A DNA stretch of 64,000 bases from WRGT01 sp942493035 (GCA_942493035.1 OW818666.1:2728001-2792000), one strand, 5' to 3'; counted from the first letter of the stretch, positions 17,927 through 26,020 are shown. Notes: generated by a model not told the origin, from the letters alone. Made by a program: numbers and translations.

Positions 17927-17996
17927 TCTGTGTTGAAATTGCTCTCCGCCGCAACCTGGGCGCGGCGGAGACAAAATCATCTCAAAATTTGAGAAA
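17927..17996. repeat. family B repeat, partial
   Basis: Core CTCTCCGCCGC ... GCGCGGCGGAGA is well kept (arms CTCCGCCGC and GCGGCGGAG) but the GCTCATAAACC terminus is lost. The 535-bp gap 17637-18171 holds this, hairpins, the tiny ORF and another B fragment. Confidence 0.6.
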
Positions 17997-18096
17997 TTAG
18001 AAAAAAATTATCTGATCAGATAATAATCAATTGCTTTATTGACATTAATATATTAATATTTATATTCAGCCGCACATTTTAGCATACAATTTGTGA

Positions 18097-18147
18097 CTTA
18101 CCATAAACTCGTGGTAATTATATTTTCCCCACCGGTTTATGAGAAAT
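18097..18147. repeat. family B repeat fragment
   Basis: CCATAAACTCGTGGT and ACCGGTTTATGAGAAATTA are B-type ends brought together without a core. The ATG inside TTTATGAGAAAT opens a frame into the next gene, but it is repeat-derived and probably not the start codon. Confidence 0.5.
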
Positions 18148-18171
18148 TATACAATAAAAGAGGATATAACA

Positions 18172-18471
18172 ATGGATGATATAGCTTTTATCAAAGAAGA
18201 GGGTTCGCATAACAAAGGAGAGATTGTCGTATTTGCATTATCAACCTGTGCATTTTGTAAAAAAGCATTAAAATTTTTGAGAGAGAATTCAATAACATTC
18301 AGCTATGTCTATGTCGATGAATATGATCACGACAGAAAGAGCGAAATTAAAAACAATCTTAAAGAGAAATATAATAAAGATATAGGCTTCCCCTTTCTAA
18401 TCCTTAACGGCACAAAAATAATTGTCGGCTTTACTGAAGACGAATACAAAAAAAATTTCCTCGAAGGTTAA
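18172..18471 (+). CDS. glutaredoxin-like thiol-disulfide protein
   Basis: Small 99-residue thioredoxin-fold protein of the glutaredoxin/NrdH type. Active site STCAFCKK gives Cys26-Ala-Phe-Cys29, followed by a helix KALKFLREN; the cis-Pro segment is GFPFLILNG, and an end strand KIIVGFTEDE follows. The CxFC centre differs from classical CPYC. The start is ATG 18172 with AGAGGA 7 bp upstream; a 5' ATG at 18139 falls in repeat sequence. It is followed 5 bp later by the FTR catalytic subunit gene. Inferred role: the electron-accepting disulfide carrier reduced by that FTR subunit. Confidence 0.82.
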   Translation: MDDIAFIKEEGSHNKGEIVVFALSTCAFCKKALKFLRENSITFSYVYVDEYDHDRKSEIKNNLKEKYNKDIGFPFLILNGTKIIVGFTEDEYKKNFLEG

Positions 18472-18476
18472 CACAG

Positions 18477-18803
18477 ATGAAAACAAAATCATATGAGGAT
18501 GTTTCACTTTTTATAACGATGGTAGCCGGAAAGAATAACTGGAAACTGAATAGAGACAAAGAGCATCTGGAGATTATTACTGAAGGACTAATGAAAAACT
18601 TCAACCGGTACGGATATTTCTCCTGTCCATGCCGCGATGCCGATGGTATACGTGAAAACGACAAAGATATGATCTGTCCTTGTGACTATTGTGTTCCTGA
18701 TCAGAAAGAGTTTGGACACTGCTACTGCGGACTTTATCTCACAGAGGAATTTTTTAATACTGGAACAGAACCTGGATCCATTCCGGAGAGAAGGAAGAGT
18801 TAA
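18477..18803 (+). CDS. ferredoxin:thioredoxin reductase catalytic (beta) subunit-like protein
   Basis: The 108-residue protein has the Fe-S/disulfide cysteine pattern of the FTR catalytic subunit: CPC (Cys50, Cys52), CPC (Cys67, Cys69) with an extra Cys72, and CYC (Cys82, Cys84) in FGHCYCGLYL. In FTR these ligate a [4Fe-4S] cluster next to a redox disulfide and pass electrons from ferredoxin to thioredoxin. The middle spacing (14 then 12 residues) differs slightly from the plant CPCx16CPCx8CHC. No variable (alpha) subunit is adjacent, as is common in anaerobes. It is 5 bp downstream of the glutaredoxin-like gene and presumably co-transcribed, giving a ferredoxin-driven disulfide reduction module. 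Confidence 0.85.
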   Translation: MKTKSYEDVSLFITMVAGKNNWKLNRDKEHLEIITEGLMKNFNRYGYFSCPCRDADGIRENDKDMICPCDYCVPDQKEFGHCYCGLYLTEEFFNTGTEPGSIPERRKS

Positions 18804-18853
18804 AGATTCTTCATTTTACCTGTTAGAGGTGCCATAACAGATTATAAAACATC

Positions 18854-18883
18854 TTGACAATTTATTTGTTACAGCGTTATATT
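18854..18883 (+). promoter_or_regulatory. promoter of the MNT-HEPN pair
   Basis: TTGACA (18854-18859), 18-bp spacer, TATATT (18878-18883), 20 bp before the MNT ATG. Good match to a housekeeping promoter. Confidence 0.55.
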
Positions 18884-18902
18884 ATTATCAGGTAGAATAA
18901 TT

Positions 18903-19232
18903 ATGAACAGCAATGATATAATCCATAATATAGCTTTAAGTCTTTCATCAATAAAACCGTTCAAGGCCATTCTATTCGGTTCATTTGCTTATGGAGAACC
19001 GGGCCCCGACAGTGATATAGACCTTGTGGTGGTATTAAACAAAAGAGGATTCCCGGCGAACTATAACGAAAGAATGGAGAATCACCGCATCGTTAGAAGA
19101 ATTCTCCGAGATATAAATAAGAACACCGCACTTGATATAATAGTATACACCATTGATGAATGGAATTTATTTGTAGAAACCGGGAGTTCATTCTCGAAAC
19201 TTATTGTTGAAAAAGGGAAGGCAATCGCTTGA
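18903..19232 (+). CDS. MNT-type minimal nucleotidyltransferase
   Basis: 109-residue minimal nucleotidyltransferase of the pol-beta superfamily. The signature is LFGSFAYGEPGPDSDIDL: Gly26-Ser27 and the metal-binding Asp38 and Asp40, with a third acidic residue at Asp78 (ALDIIVYT). In characterised pairs this type acts as the antitoxin that AMPylates a HEPN partner. It overlaps the HEPN gene by 4 bp, which is the standard arrangement. Such pairs are frequently mobile, but no mobility signal is visible here. All catalytic residues appear present. Cytosolic. Confidence 0.88.
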   Translation: MNSNDIIHNIALSLSSIKPFKAILFGSFAYGEPGPDSDIDLVVVLNKRGFPANYNERMENHRIVRRILRDINKNTALDIIVYTIDEWNLFVETGSSFSKLIVEKGKAIA

Positions 19233-19636
19233 AAAGGAAAGTCCGCGAATGGATTGAACTTGCCGGCACAGATCTTGCCGCAGCGAAAAAGCTCGTTGAT
19301 GATGAATCACTTACCGCTATTGTTTCATTTCACGCACACCAATGTATTGAAAAATCATTTAAAGCCATACTGGAAAATGATGAACAGCTCATCCCTAAAA
19401 TTCACGACCTCATACGTCTTCATCATGAAATAGATAACCTGACAAAATTTATCGGCAATCAAAATATAGTTGAAGAGATACTTGATGACCTCAGCAGATT
19501 ATATATAGATTCCCGCTACCCGGCTTTAACCGGGTATACTCCTTATGGCAGACCGTCAGTTGATGACGCAAAGCGGTATTTAGAAGCTGCTGGGCTAATA
19601 TTTTACGGAACTATAAAATTGGTCGAAAATAAATAA
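19229..19636 (+). CDS. HEPN domain protein
   Basis: 135-residue all-helical HEPN protein, partner of the preceding nucleotidyltransferase. It starts with TTG at 19229, overlapping the MNT stop by four bases. HEPN hallmarks are FHAHQCIEKSFKAIL and IPKIHDLIRLH. The R-x4-6-H RNase motif of toxic HEPN proteins is not evident: RLHH has His directly after, and other arginines lack a suitably placed His. The end (SRYPALTGYTPY) resembles the HI0074-like branch. It may therefore be a nucleotide-binding partner and not an active RNase. Toxin-antitoxin function is possible but unproven. Confidence 0.82.
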   Translation: MKRKVREWIELAGTDLAAAKKLVDDESLTAIVSFHAHQCIEKSFKAILENDEQLIPKIHDLIRLHHEIDNLTKFIGNQNIVEEILDDLSRLYIDSRYPALTGYTPYGRPSVDDAKRYLEAAGLIFYGTIKLVENK

Positions 19637-19649
19637 ATTTCATGAAAAG

Positions 19650-19703
19650 CCTTCCCCATCTCATCATGGGGAAGGTGGCGCTCCAGCGCCGGATGGGGAG
19701 GAA
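19650..19703. terminator. bidirectional hairpin region between convergent genes (family F-like)
   Basis: Perfect stem CCTTCCCCAT/ATGGGGAAGG (19650-19675) followed by GGCGCTCCAGCGCC (19678-19691) and GGATGGGGAG. It separates the HEPN stop from the convergent CoA-transferase stop and resembles pieces of family F. Confidence 0.6.
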
Positions 19704-19705
19704 TC

Positions 19706-21049
19706 TTAATCCTGCTTCTTACTTCGTGTCCAGATCTTCATCTTCAGAGCTTCCTTAATAAGATCTTCTCTGAAATCGGGATGTGCTATATTAACTAGAG
19801 CTTCAGCTCTCTGCCAAGTGGATTTACCCTTCATCATTGCAATACCGTACTCGGTTACAATATAATGCGATATAGATCTTGGAACTGTTACAATAGCACC
19901 TGTCTGAAGTGTTGGTACAATTCTCGATTTAACAGTTCCGTCTTTATCCTTGTAAGTCGAAGTCATCGAAATTATACCCTTCCCGCCGGTTGAATTGAAA
20001 GCGCCAAAAATAAAATCGAGCTGTCCCCCTGTACCGGAAACCTGTCTATAACCTGCAGACTCTGAGCATATCTGACTGAAAAGATCCACTTCAACCGCGT
20101 TGTTAATTGCAGTTACTTTAGGATTAAGACATATCATTCTTGGATCATTTACATAGTTAACAGGATATGACGCACATGTGGGATTCCGATGAAGAAAATC
20201 ATAAAGCTTTTTTGTTCCCATTGCAAATGTATATGTCATTTTAAAATGATCTATCTTCTTTTTTCTGCCTGTAACTTTACCCGAATTATAAAGATCAACG
20301 CATGAGTCAACAAGCATCTCAGTGTGGAGACCAAGATCCTTCAGGTCGCTCTCTGCAATGAGCTGCCCCATAAGATTTGGAAGCGCACCGATACCGAGCT
20401 GAAGAGTAGCACCATCTTCAATCTCATTCATTATAAAACCGGCAATCTGTCTGTCAATATCGCGGGGAGGTACGGGCTGAACCTCTGCAAGAGGATTATT
20501 AAGTCCCTCAACAATATGTGAAACACTTGAGATATGAATAGATTCAAAATTTCCGCCGAGACAATATGGAACATTTTCATTAACTTCAACAACAACACGT
20601 TTTGCCTTACTCAGGTTTGCACCGGTAATTGAGTTTGCAAGGCCAAAGTTGAAATACCCGTTCTCATCCATCGGCGCGGTAGTGATAAACGCAACATCGG
20701 GAGTAAGATATTTTCTGATAATTCGTGGAACCTGGTGATATGTAATCGGAATATAATTACACTGATTGTTATCATGAAGCTTTCTTGAAACTCCGCCTAA
20801 ATGATAATCATTAACAACAGCATGTTTAGCCTCGGGATCTTTTTCTACAACCTTTGGTGATTTTGTAAAACATACGCTTCTGATCTCGACATCATTAAGC
20901 TCATGAATTCTGTCTGCAAGAGCGCTGTCAAGAAGCTGCGGGAAGAGTACAAACTCCCCGTAAAAAACATGATTCCCGGACCTTACAACTTTTACCGCTT
21001 CCTCAGGAGTTGTAAGCTTAGACCTGTATTCATCTGTAAAACGACCCAT
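19706..21049 (-). CDS. acetyl-CoA hydrolase/transferase family (butyryl-/4-hydroxybutyryl-CoA:acetate type), copy 1
   Basis: CoA-transferase of the family I group containing butyryl-CoA:acetate and 4-hydroxybutyrate CoA-transferases. The 447-residue length and motifs agree: PMDENGYFNFG, VNENVPYCLGGNFESIHIS, LQLGIGALPN, LGLHTEMLVDS (the catalytic Glu lies in the HTEM segment), NNAVEVDLFSQ, and GTGGQLDFIFGAFNSTGGKGI. It would exchange CoA between acyl-CoA and acetate in short-chain acid fermentation or uptake. It is paralogous over its full length to the gene at 21466, with identical length. Which acyl group each copy uses cannot be deduced. Confidence 0.88.
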   Translation of the reverse strand: MGRFTDEYRSKLTTPEEAVKVVRSGNHVFYGEFVLFPQLLDSALADRIHELNDVEIRSVCFTKSPKVVEKDPEAKHAVVNDYHLGGVSRKLHDNNQCNYIPITYHQVPRIIRKYLTPDVAFITTAPMDENGYFNFGLANSITGANLSKAKRVVVEVNENVPYCLGGNFESIHISSVSHIVEGLNNPLAEVQPVPPRDIDRQIAGFIMNEIEDGATLQLGIGALPNLMGQLIAESDLKDLGLHTEMLVDSCVDLYNSGKVTGRKKKIDHFKMTYTFAMGTKKLYDFLHRNPTCASYPVNYVNDPRMICLNPKVTAINNAVEVDLFSQICSESAGYRQVSGTGGQLDFIFGAFNSTGGKGIISMTSTYKDKDGTVKSRIVPTLQTGAIVTVPRSISHYIVTEYGIAMMKGKSTWQRAEALVNIAHPDFREDLIKEALKMKIWTRSKKQD

Positions 21050-21141
21050 TTTTTCCCCCTAACTACTTTCTATTTATGTTTAGTTATAATCCTCAAATCT
21101 TTTATAATAAAAACCCTATTCACCCCGGTGGCGAATTTGGT

Positions 21142-21231
21142 GCGTATGCTTCGCATACGCTGGAGTGGGGGCTTACGGGGGCTTTGCCCCCGTAAGCCCC
21201 CACTCCATGCACAGCGCGTAGCGCTGTGCAT
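21142..21231. repeat. family C repeat with three consecutive perfect hairpins
   Basis: Hairpin 1 has arms GCGTATGC/GCATACGC (21142-21160). Hairpin 2 is a perfect 21-bp stem with a TTT loop (21162-21206), built from GGAGTGGGGGC and its complement. Hairpin 3 has arms ATGCACAGCGC/GCGCTGTGCAT with a GTA loop (21207-21231). It occupies the centre of the 416-bp spacer between the two CoA-transferase genes and gives rise to spurious ORFs on both strands. Confidence 0.85.
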
Positions 21232-21465
21232 CCAAAAAAAATAAATTGCTGCCGGATAAACATTTATTTTAAAATAAAAAAGATGCCGAAAAATTAACCT
21301 TTTGCTCTCTGACAAATGCTTAAAACTCTTTATATATTCAATCACTAAATAACTTATAAAGCCGCCCTAAATAGAAATAATGGTGATGCCGCACAGTACG
21401 ACATCACCATTATATTCAAACCAGGGGGAGACTTATATTTGTAATAACTGCCCGCAAAATTAGTG

Positions 21466-22809
21466 TTAAGAGCTTTTATTGCTCCTTACCCAGAGATTCA
21501 TCTTCTGGGCTTCTTTAACCAGGTCATCTCTGAAGTCGGGATGAGCTATCTCTATAAGAGCTTCAGCTCTCTCCCATGTCGATTTTCCTTTCATCATGGC
21601 GATACCGTATTCGGTTACAACATAGTGAACAATCGATCTTGGTGTAGTAACAACACTGCCCGAAGCGAGTGCCGGTACTATCCGTGATTTTATATTACCC
21701 TCTTTGTCGCTGTAAGTCGAACTTAAAGCGATAATCCCCTTTCCGCCGGTGGAGTTAAACGCACCGAAAATAAAATCGAGCTGTCCGCCTGTACCGGAAA
21801 TCTGTCTTGATCCTGTTGACTCTGAAGCGACTTGACTTAAAAGGTCAACTTCCATGGCATTGTTAATTGCAACGACTTTCGGATTAAGCGCAATAATACG
21901 GGGATCATTTATATAGTTTACAGGATAAGAAGCACAGGTCGGATTCTGATGAAGAAAATCATATAGTTTTTTAGTACCTAAAGCAAAAGTGTAAGCCATT
22001 TTAAAATGGTCTACCTGTTTTTTTCTTCCGGTTAATTTGCCGGCTTCGTAGAGATCGACACATGAATCTGTCATCATCTCGGAGTGAAAACCAAGGTCTT
22101 TCAGATCACTCTCTGCAATCATCTTAGCCACAAGATTCGGCAGACCGCCAATACCAAACTGCATTGTTGAACCATCCTGAATCTCTTTCATGATGTGCTC
22201 TGCAATTTTAATATCAACATCAGTGATTTTAGCATTAGGAACCTGAACAAGCGGTGTATTCTTACCCTCAATTATCAGATCGACATTTGAAATATGAACC
22301 GACTCAAAATTTCCGCCGAGACAGTATGGTACATTTTCATTTACTTCAATTATTACTTTCTTTGCTTTACTTAAGTACGATCCGCAGACTGAATTTGAAA
22401 CACCGAAATTAAAGTATCCGCTGTTATCCATGGGAGTAGCTGTAACTATGGCAACATCAGTGGTATGATACTTTCGAATAATTCTTGGCCCCTGATGATA
22501 AGCAATGGGGATATAGCTTGCAAGCCCCATTGTATGGAGCTTTCTTGAAGCAGGACCGAAGTGCCAGTCATGCATTTTTATATGTTTTCTTTCAGGATCT
22601 TTCATTACCATTTTAGGAAGATTTGTATAACTTGTACTTCTTAGATAAAGATCAAAGAGCTCATCCATCCTTAAAGAGAGGGCCTCATCGAACGCCTCGG
22701 GAAAAAGTGAAAATTCACTATAATAGAGAAAGTCCCCGGATTTTACAACTTTTGCAGCTGCTTCCGGAGTGACCAGTTTTGCCTTGTAATCATCAAGAAA
22801 AGTCTTCAT
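21466..22809 (-). CDS. acetyl-CoA hydrolase/transferase family (butyryl-/4-hydroxybutyryl-CoA:acetate type), copy 2
   Basis: Second 447-residue paralogue. The same motifs are present (VNENVPYCLGGNFESVHIS, MQFGIGGLPN, LGFHSEMMTDS with the catalytic Glu, GTGGQLDFIFGAFNSTGGKGI). Differences cluster in the N-terminal third (YYSEFSLFPEAFDEAL against FYGEFVLFPQLLDSAL) and around the PMDNSGYFNFGVSNSVCGSY segment, consistent with a different acyl specificity or heteromer formation. Its ATG is 119 bp downstream of the TetR-family gene on the same strand with a family B repeat between, so TetR, copy 2 and copy 1 may form one regulated unit. Confidence 0.88.
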   Translation of the reverse strand: MKTFLDDYKAKLVTPEAAAKVVKSGDFLYYSEFSLFPEAFDEALSLRMDELFDLYLRSTSYTNLPKMVMKDPERKHIKMHDWHFGPASRKLHTMGLASYIPIAYHQGPRIIRKYHTTDVAIVTATPMDNSGYFNFGVSNSVCGSYLSKAKKVIIEVNENVPYCLGGNFESVHISNVDLIIEGKNTPLVQVPNAKITDVDIKIAEHIMKEIQDGSTMQFGIGGLPNLVAKMIAESDLKDLGFHSEMMTDSCVDLYEAGKLTGRKKQVDHFKMAYTFALGTKKLYDFLHQNPTCASYPVNYINDPRIIALNPKVVAINNAMEVDLLSQVASESTGSRQISGTGGQLDFIFGAFNSTGGKGIIALSSTYSDKEGNIKSRIVPALASGSVVTTPRSIVHYVVTEYGIAMMKGKSTWERAEALIEIAHPDFRDDLVKEAQKMNLWVRSNKSS

Positions 22810-22838
22810 AACGTTCCTCTCATTTTTTTATTTTAAAT

Positions 22839-22922
22839 CGCTCATAAACCAATGACATTTTATATTCGCCGCGCCTTTGGCGCGGCGAATATAAAATCTA
22901 TTACAAATTTATAAATACTTAC
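22839..22922. repeat. family B repeat
   Basis: Left end CGCTCATAAACC, right end TATAAATACTTAC, and a very strong core hairpin (22862-22892, arms ATATTCGCCGCGCC and GGCGCGGCGAATAT, loop TTT). Lies between the TetR gene and CoA-transferase copy 2. Confidence 0.85.
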
Positions 22923-22928
22923 ATTTTT

Positions 22929-23588
22929 TTATTTTAAAACCACTGCATTTAAAAAAAGATCAACAGTCATATTTACAACTGCTTCTACGTTTAGTTCCGA
23001 ACGGCTTCTTCTGAACTTGCTGTCCTGAAGCTGAACAACTCCGAAAAAAGATCCGATTAGAATATCTACAAGTTTATAGCGGTCTATGTTTTTAATCAGT
23101 CCGCGATTCACACCTGCATCAAAAAGACTTCTCATCTCGTCCATAACTGCTTTCGAAAGTCCGGTGATGGAATCTTCAATATCCTTATCAATATTCCAGA
23201 GCATCCCTGCCTGCTGATAAATCTGGCCTATTCTGAAAATATCCGGTTCGGCCTTATATTTCTTAAAAAAAACATTAACAACAGCCCTGATAATATCCCC
23301 GCCGGAGCTGTACATGTTAAGCTGAAGCTGCATATTTATCTCCTCCATTTCACGGAGGCACTCATCAATAACTGGAACAACAAGAGAAAAATAAAGGTCC
23401 TCTTTTGTAGGGAAAAACTTGTAGATTGTCGGCTTACTCAAAGCTGCTTCATAGGCAATTTCATCCATAGTTGTTTTAAGAAAACCCTTCTTAAAAAAAA
23501 CTTTTTTTGCAGCCTTCAGAATATCATCAACCTTCTGCTGTTGTTCCCTGCTCTTCCGGTCCCTTAATTTATTTCTTTTCTCTATCAT
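22929..23588 (-). CDS. TetR family transcriptional regulator
   Basis: 219-residue TetR/AcrR regulator. The N-terminal helix-turn-helix is visible: KVDDILKAAKKVFFKKGFLKTTMDEIAYEAALSKPTIYKFFPTKEDLY spans residues about 20-67 with the family pattern TIYxxFxxKEDL. The ligand domain is all helical. I use ATG 23588 (MIEKRN) in preference to the longer open frame from 23663, which would translate through the palindromic operator. A 10-bp-arm inverted repeat lies 38-64 bp upstream, so autorepression is likely. The neighbourhood suggests an acyl-CoA or short-chain-acid effector; this is inference. Confidence 0.85.
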   Translation of the reverse strand: MIEKRNKLRDRKSREQQQKVDDILKAAKKVFFKKGFLKTTMDEIAYEAALSKPTIYKFFPTKEDLYFSLVVPVIDECLREMEEINMQLQLNMYSSGGDIIRAVVNVFFKKYKAEPDIFRIGQIYQQAGMLWNIDKDIEDSITGLSKAVMDEMRSLFDAGVNRGLIKNIDRYKLVDILIGSFFGVVQLQDSKFRRSRSELNVEAVVNMTVDLFLNAVVLK

Positions 23589-23606
23589 AATTAAACAATT
23601 ACTCAC

Positions 23607-23652
23607 TACTGTCAGTAATATTTTTACTGCTGGTATAATTATTACCAGCAGT
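23607..23652. promoter_or_regulatory. inverted-repeat operator upstream of the TetR gene
   Basis: Perfect 10-bp arms ACTGCTGGTA (23626-23635) and TACCAGCAGT (23643-23652) with a 7-bp AT spacer, plus a nearby smaller palindrome TACTGTCAGTA (23607-23617). Size and position are typical of TetR-family operators. Confidence 0.65.
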
Positions 23653-23811
23653 TTGAATGTCAAGAAAATTTACAAATTTTATCATCGCAAAGGGGCTTTT
23701 TAAGTGAGTGTGTAAATAAAGTAGATACTTACATCTAATTTACCACTGGAACATTTTCATCTTTCTTAAAAGCGCAACAGCTGTATCTAAAGGAGTGGTG
23801 GTCGGTCTCTG

Positions 23812-25665
23812 TCAATTTTCGCTGAATACTATTTCGATAGTGACGCCGTCTCCGTTCGAAAAAGTGATCTTGCCTCTCAACTGTTTAGCCAATGCATCAA
23901 TCAGCTGAAAACCGAGATTTCCGCCCTGAGGATAACTTACATCCGAAGGCAAACCGGCACCGCTGTCTGATATCTTTAAAATATACCGGTTTTTAGTTTC
24001 AGAATCAGGGGAGAGAGAGATCCTTACAACTCCGCTTACTCCTTTTGCAAATGCATGTTTAAAAACATTTGAAAGCACTTCATTTACCATCTGCGCCAGA
24101 GGAATTGCGGTATTAAGTCCAAAAAATGTATCAAGGGCATCTATCTCAACGCTGATCTTTGTCTTATCGACTCTATAAGACGTCATAAGCATTGGAACCA
24201 GACTTTTTATATACGCATTAATGTTGATTGAAGTAAAATTATCACTGCTGTATAATTTTTCATGAACCAGCGCCATTGTTCTGACCCTATTCTGACACTC
24301 GTTCAAAATATCGCGAAGTTTTTCATCACTCTGCCGTGAAGCCTGAAGGCTTATCAGACTGATGATCACCTGCATATTATTTTTTACTCTATGGTGAACC
24401 TCTTTAAGAAGAAGCTCCTTTTCATGAATGATATTCTCAAGGTTTAATTCGTAAATAATTCTATTCAGAGCTATTTCAATACTCTCAACAATACCCTGAT
24501 AAAAGACGATAAGTTCTTCAGTAAAAAAATCTCCCCTCTTATCGAGAAGCATAAAATATCCTGTCACTTCATTTTCATTTTTTAACGGAATAACCGCACA
24601 TGACAGAAAATTTTTCAGAACCGGGGAACCGGTATATTTATCTATTAATCCGGCACAATACTCTGCAAGATTGTTTGTCCAGAAAAGGGAATCACCTGCT
24701 ATATTTTTACAGAAAGATTCATCAAATCCCGGGATATACACTTTTTTACACTCTGTTGGATTGGAATCTGATGCAGCCCCTTTTACAGAACATTTTAAAC
24801 TATCATAAAGACTCTTTGATGCAAATTTATAATACTGATCTCCAGTTTTAAGATTAATAAGCACTCCGTCAATTCCGGTTTTTGCACGAATCAATGTGAG
24901 GATATCATTTATCAGATCGGAATCTGTCTTTTTTCTATTAATAAGCTCAAGTACTTCAATTGAAATTTTCTGTCTCTCAGATGATTTCCTCTGCATAATT
25001 TCGCTTCTTTTCTGTTCACTTATATCCCTGAAACTTAAAATAAGATTATTTATGCCGGTCTCGCTTTTCAGAGGATAAAAACTGACGAGATAATAGTTCC
25101 CCTCTCCCCCGTCACTCTGAATATAAACCCCCATAAATACGCTCTCTCCGCAGAAACTACGCAAAGCGTTCTCCTGAAACTCTTTCATTTTAAGATCGTT
25201 TCTAAGTAGAGATTGGATATTTTCAATATTCTCGCCGGGGAAGTTAAACACTCTATTAAATGAATCATTGGTCAGTATAATATCGAAAGACTTATCAATT
25301 ATTACAACGGCTTCCTGAATAGAATAAAGTATATCTCTGTATATTTTTAAATGGATCTGGCTGGTCTGCACATTTCTTAAATAGGATACTGTTGTCCCTA
25401 CTGTTAAGAAAATAAAAGATCGTATAATATCGTGATAAACAAGGAAAGATTTACCAGATAGAAAATCAGCAGATAAAAGGAAGATAGCGAGAAGAAAAAT
25501 AACAGGTATTGCTCTAAACTGCCACCAGAATGCGGTTAATATTATCGGTATATAAAAGAAATGGGTGAAAAAAGAATCATTGCCCGAAGAAAACCTGAAA
25601 AAATAGATCAGAAATCCTGAAAGGATTAAAACTGCTGATGTTATTACAATTTTTATTTTTTTCAT
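23812..25665 (-). CDS. membrane sensor histidine kinase (PAS-GAF-HisKA_2)
   Basis: 617-residue sensor kinase. The N-terminal 100 residues have several hydrophobic segments (from KIVITSAVLILSGFLIYFF) forming a membrane domain. A PAS-like domain follows (about 115-220, SIQEAVVIIDKSF ... DISEQKRSE), then a GAF-like region (about 235-400, TGIDGVLINLKTG), then HisKA_2 with the phospho-His in LLLKEVHHRVKNNMQVI (about residue 420), and an HATPase domain with the N box NEVLSNVFKHAF and G box DSGAGLP. Kinases of this class often act with single-domain receivers; a receiver and a STAS-like protein lie just downstream on the same strand. The input signal is unknown. Confidence 0.88.
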   Translation of the reverse strand: MKKIKIVITSAVLILSGFLIYFFRFSSGNDSFFTHFFYIPIILTAFWWQFRAIPVIFLLAIFLLSADFLSGKSFLVYHDIIRSFIFLTVGTTVSYLRNVQTSQIHLKIYRDILYSIQEAVVIIDKSFDIILTNDSFNRVFNFPGENIENIQSLLRNDLKMKEFQENALRSFCGESVFMGVYIQSDGGEGNYYLVSFYPLKSETGINNLILSFRDISEQKRSEIMQRKSSERQKISIEVLELINRKKTDSDLINDILTLIRAKTGIDGVLINLKTGDQYYKFASKSLYDSLKCSVKGAASDSNPTECKKVYIPGFDESFCKNIAGDSLFWTNNLAEYCAGLIDKYTGSPVLKNFLSCAVIPLKNENEVTGYFMLLDKRGDFFTEELIVFYQGIVESIEIALNRIIYELNLENIIHEKELLLKEVHHRVKNNMQVIISLISLQASRQSDEKLRDILNECQNRVRTMALVHEKLYSSDNFTSININAYIKSLVPMLMTSYRVDKTKISVEIDALDTFFGLNTAIPLAQMVNEVLSNVFKHAFAKGVSGVVRISLSPDSETKNRYILKISDSGAGLPSDVSYPQGGNLGFQLIDALAKQLRGKITFSNGDGVTIEIVFSEN

Positions 25666-25736
25666 TTTTCATGCCAGTCCGATACCTTGGCATGAAATAT
25701 TTAATATGTCAATAAAAGTTTATTATATTTTTATAA

Positions 25737-25997
25737 TTAAAAAGCGACAGCAACATTAGTTTTAGTCTCAAGAAGATCCATAGTCTCTTTAGGAATCCCT
25801 TTGAATATTATTTTTTTATTATCGAGCATAGCAAATCTCTGAGCGATGGCAATAGTTTTTATCAATCCGGGTTCAAAAGTCTCCAGTCTTGTAAAGTCGA
25901 AGACCAGCTGACCATCGTTACAGCCGATACTTCTTACTCTTCTGAAAAACTCGGAACTATTTTCAAATTCCACACTTTCAATCATTTCGCAACTCAT
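25737..25997 (-). CDS. STAS-like small protein
   Basis: 86-residue protein with the compact alpha/beta pattern of STAS (anti-sigma antagonist) domains: QLVFDFTRLETFEPGLIKTIAIAQRFAM, then KKIIFKGIPKETMDLLETKTN. In phosphorylated STAS proteins the D-(S/T) is followed by a Ser in IDSSG; here the equivalent is TFEPG, so it lacks the usual phospho-serine. It lies 23 bp after the receiver gene and before the kinase in transcription order. Possibly part of a partner-switching or sensory complex; assignment tentative. Confidence 0.6.
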   Translation of the reverse strand: MSCEMIESVEFENSSEFFRRVRSIGCNDGQLVFDFTRLETFEPGLIKTIAIAQRFAMLDNKKIIFKGIPKETMDLLETKTNVAVAF

Positions 25998-26020
25998 AAA
26001 TCCCCCCGTTTTTCTATCTG

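Noticed and set aside
21070..21345. ORFs on both strands across the spacer between CoA-transferases
   Set aside because: They are created by the three GC-rich hairpins; the strands encode mirror-image repeats and no ribosome site or family resemblance is present.
23589..23663. 25-residue N-terminal extension of the TetR protein
   Set aside because: It would translate the palindromic operator into a hydrophobic stretch; TetR proteins begin close to the helix-turn-helix.
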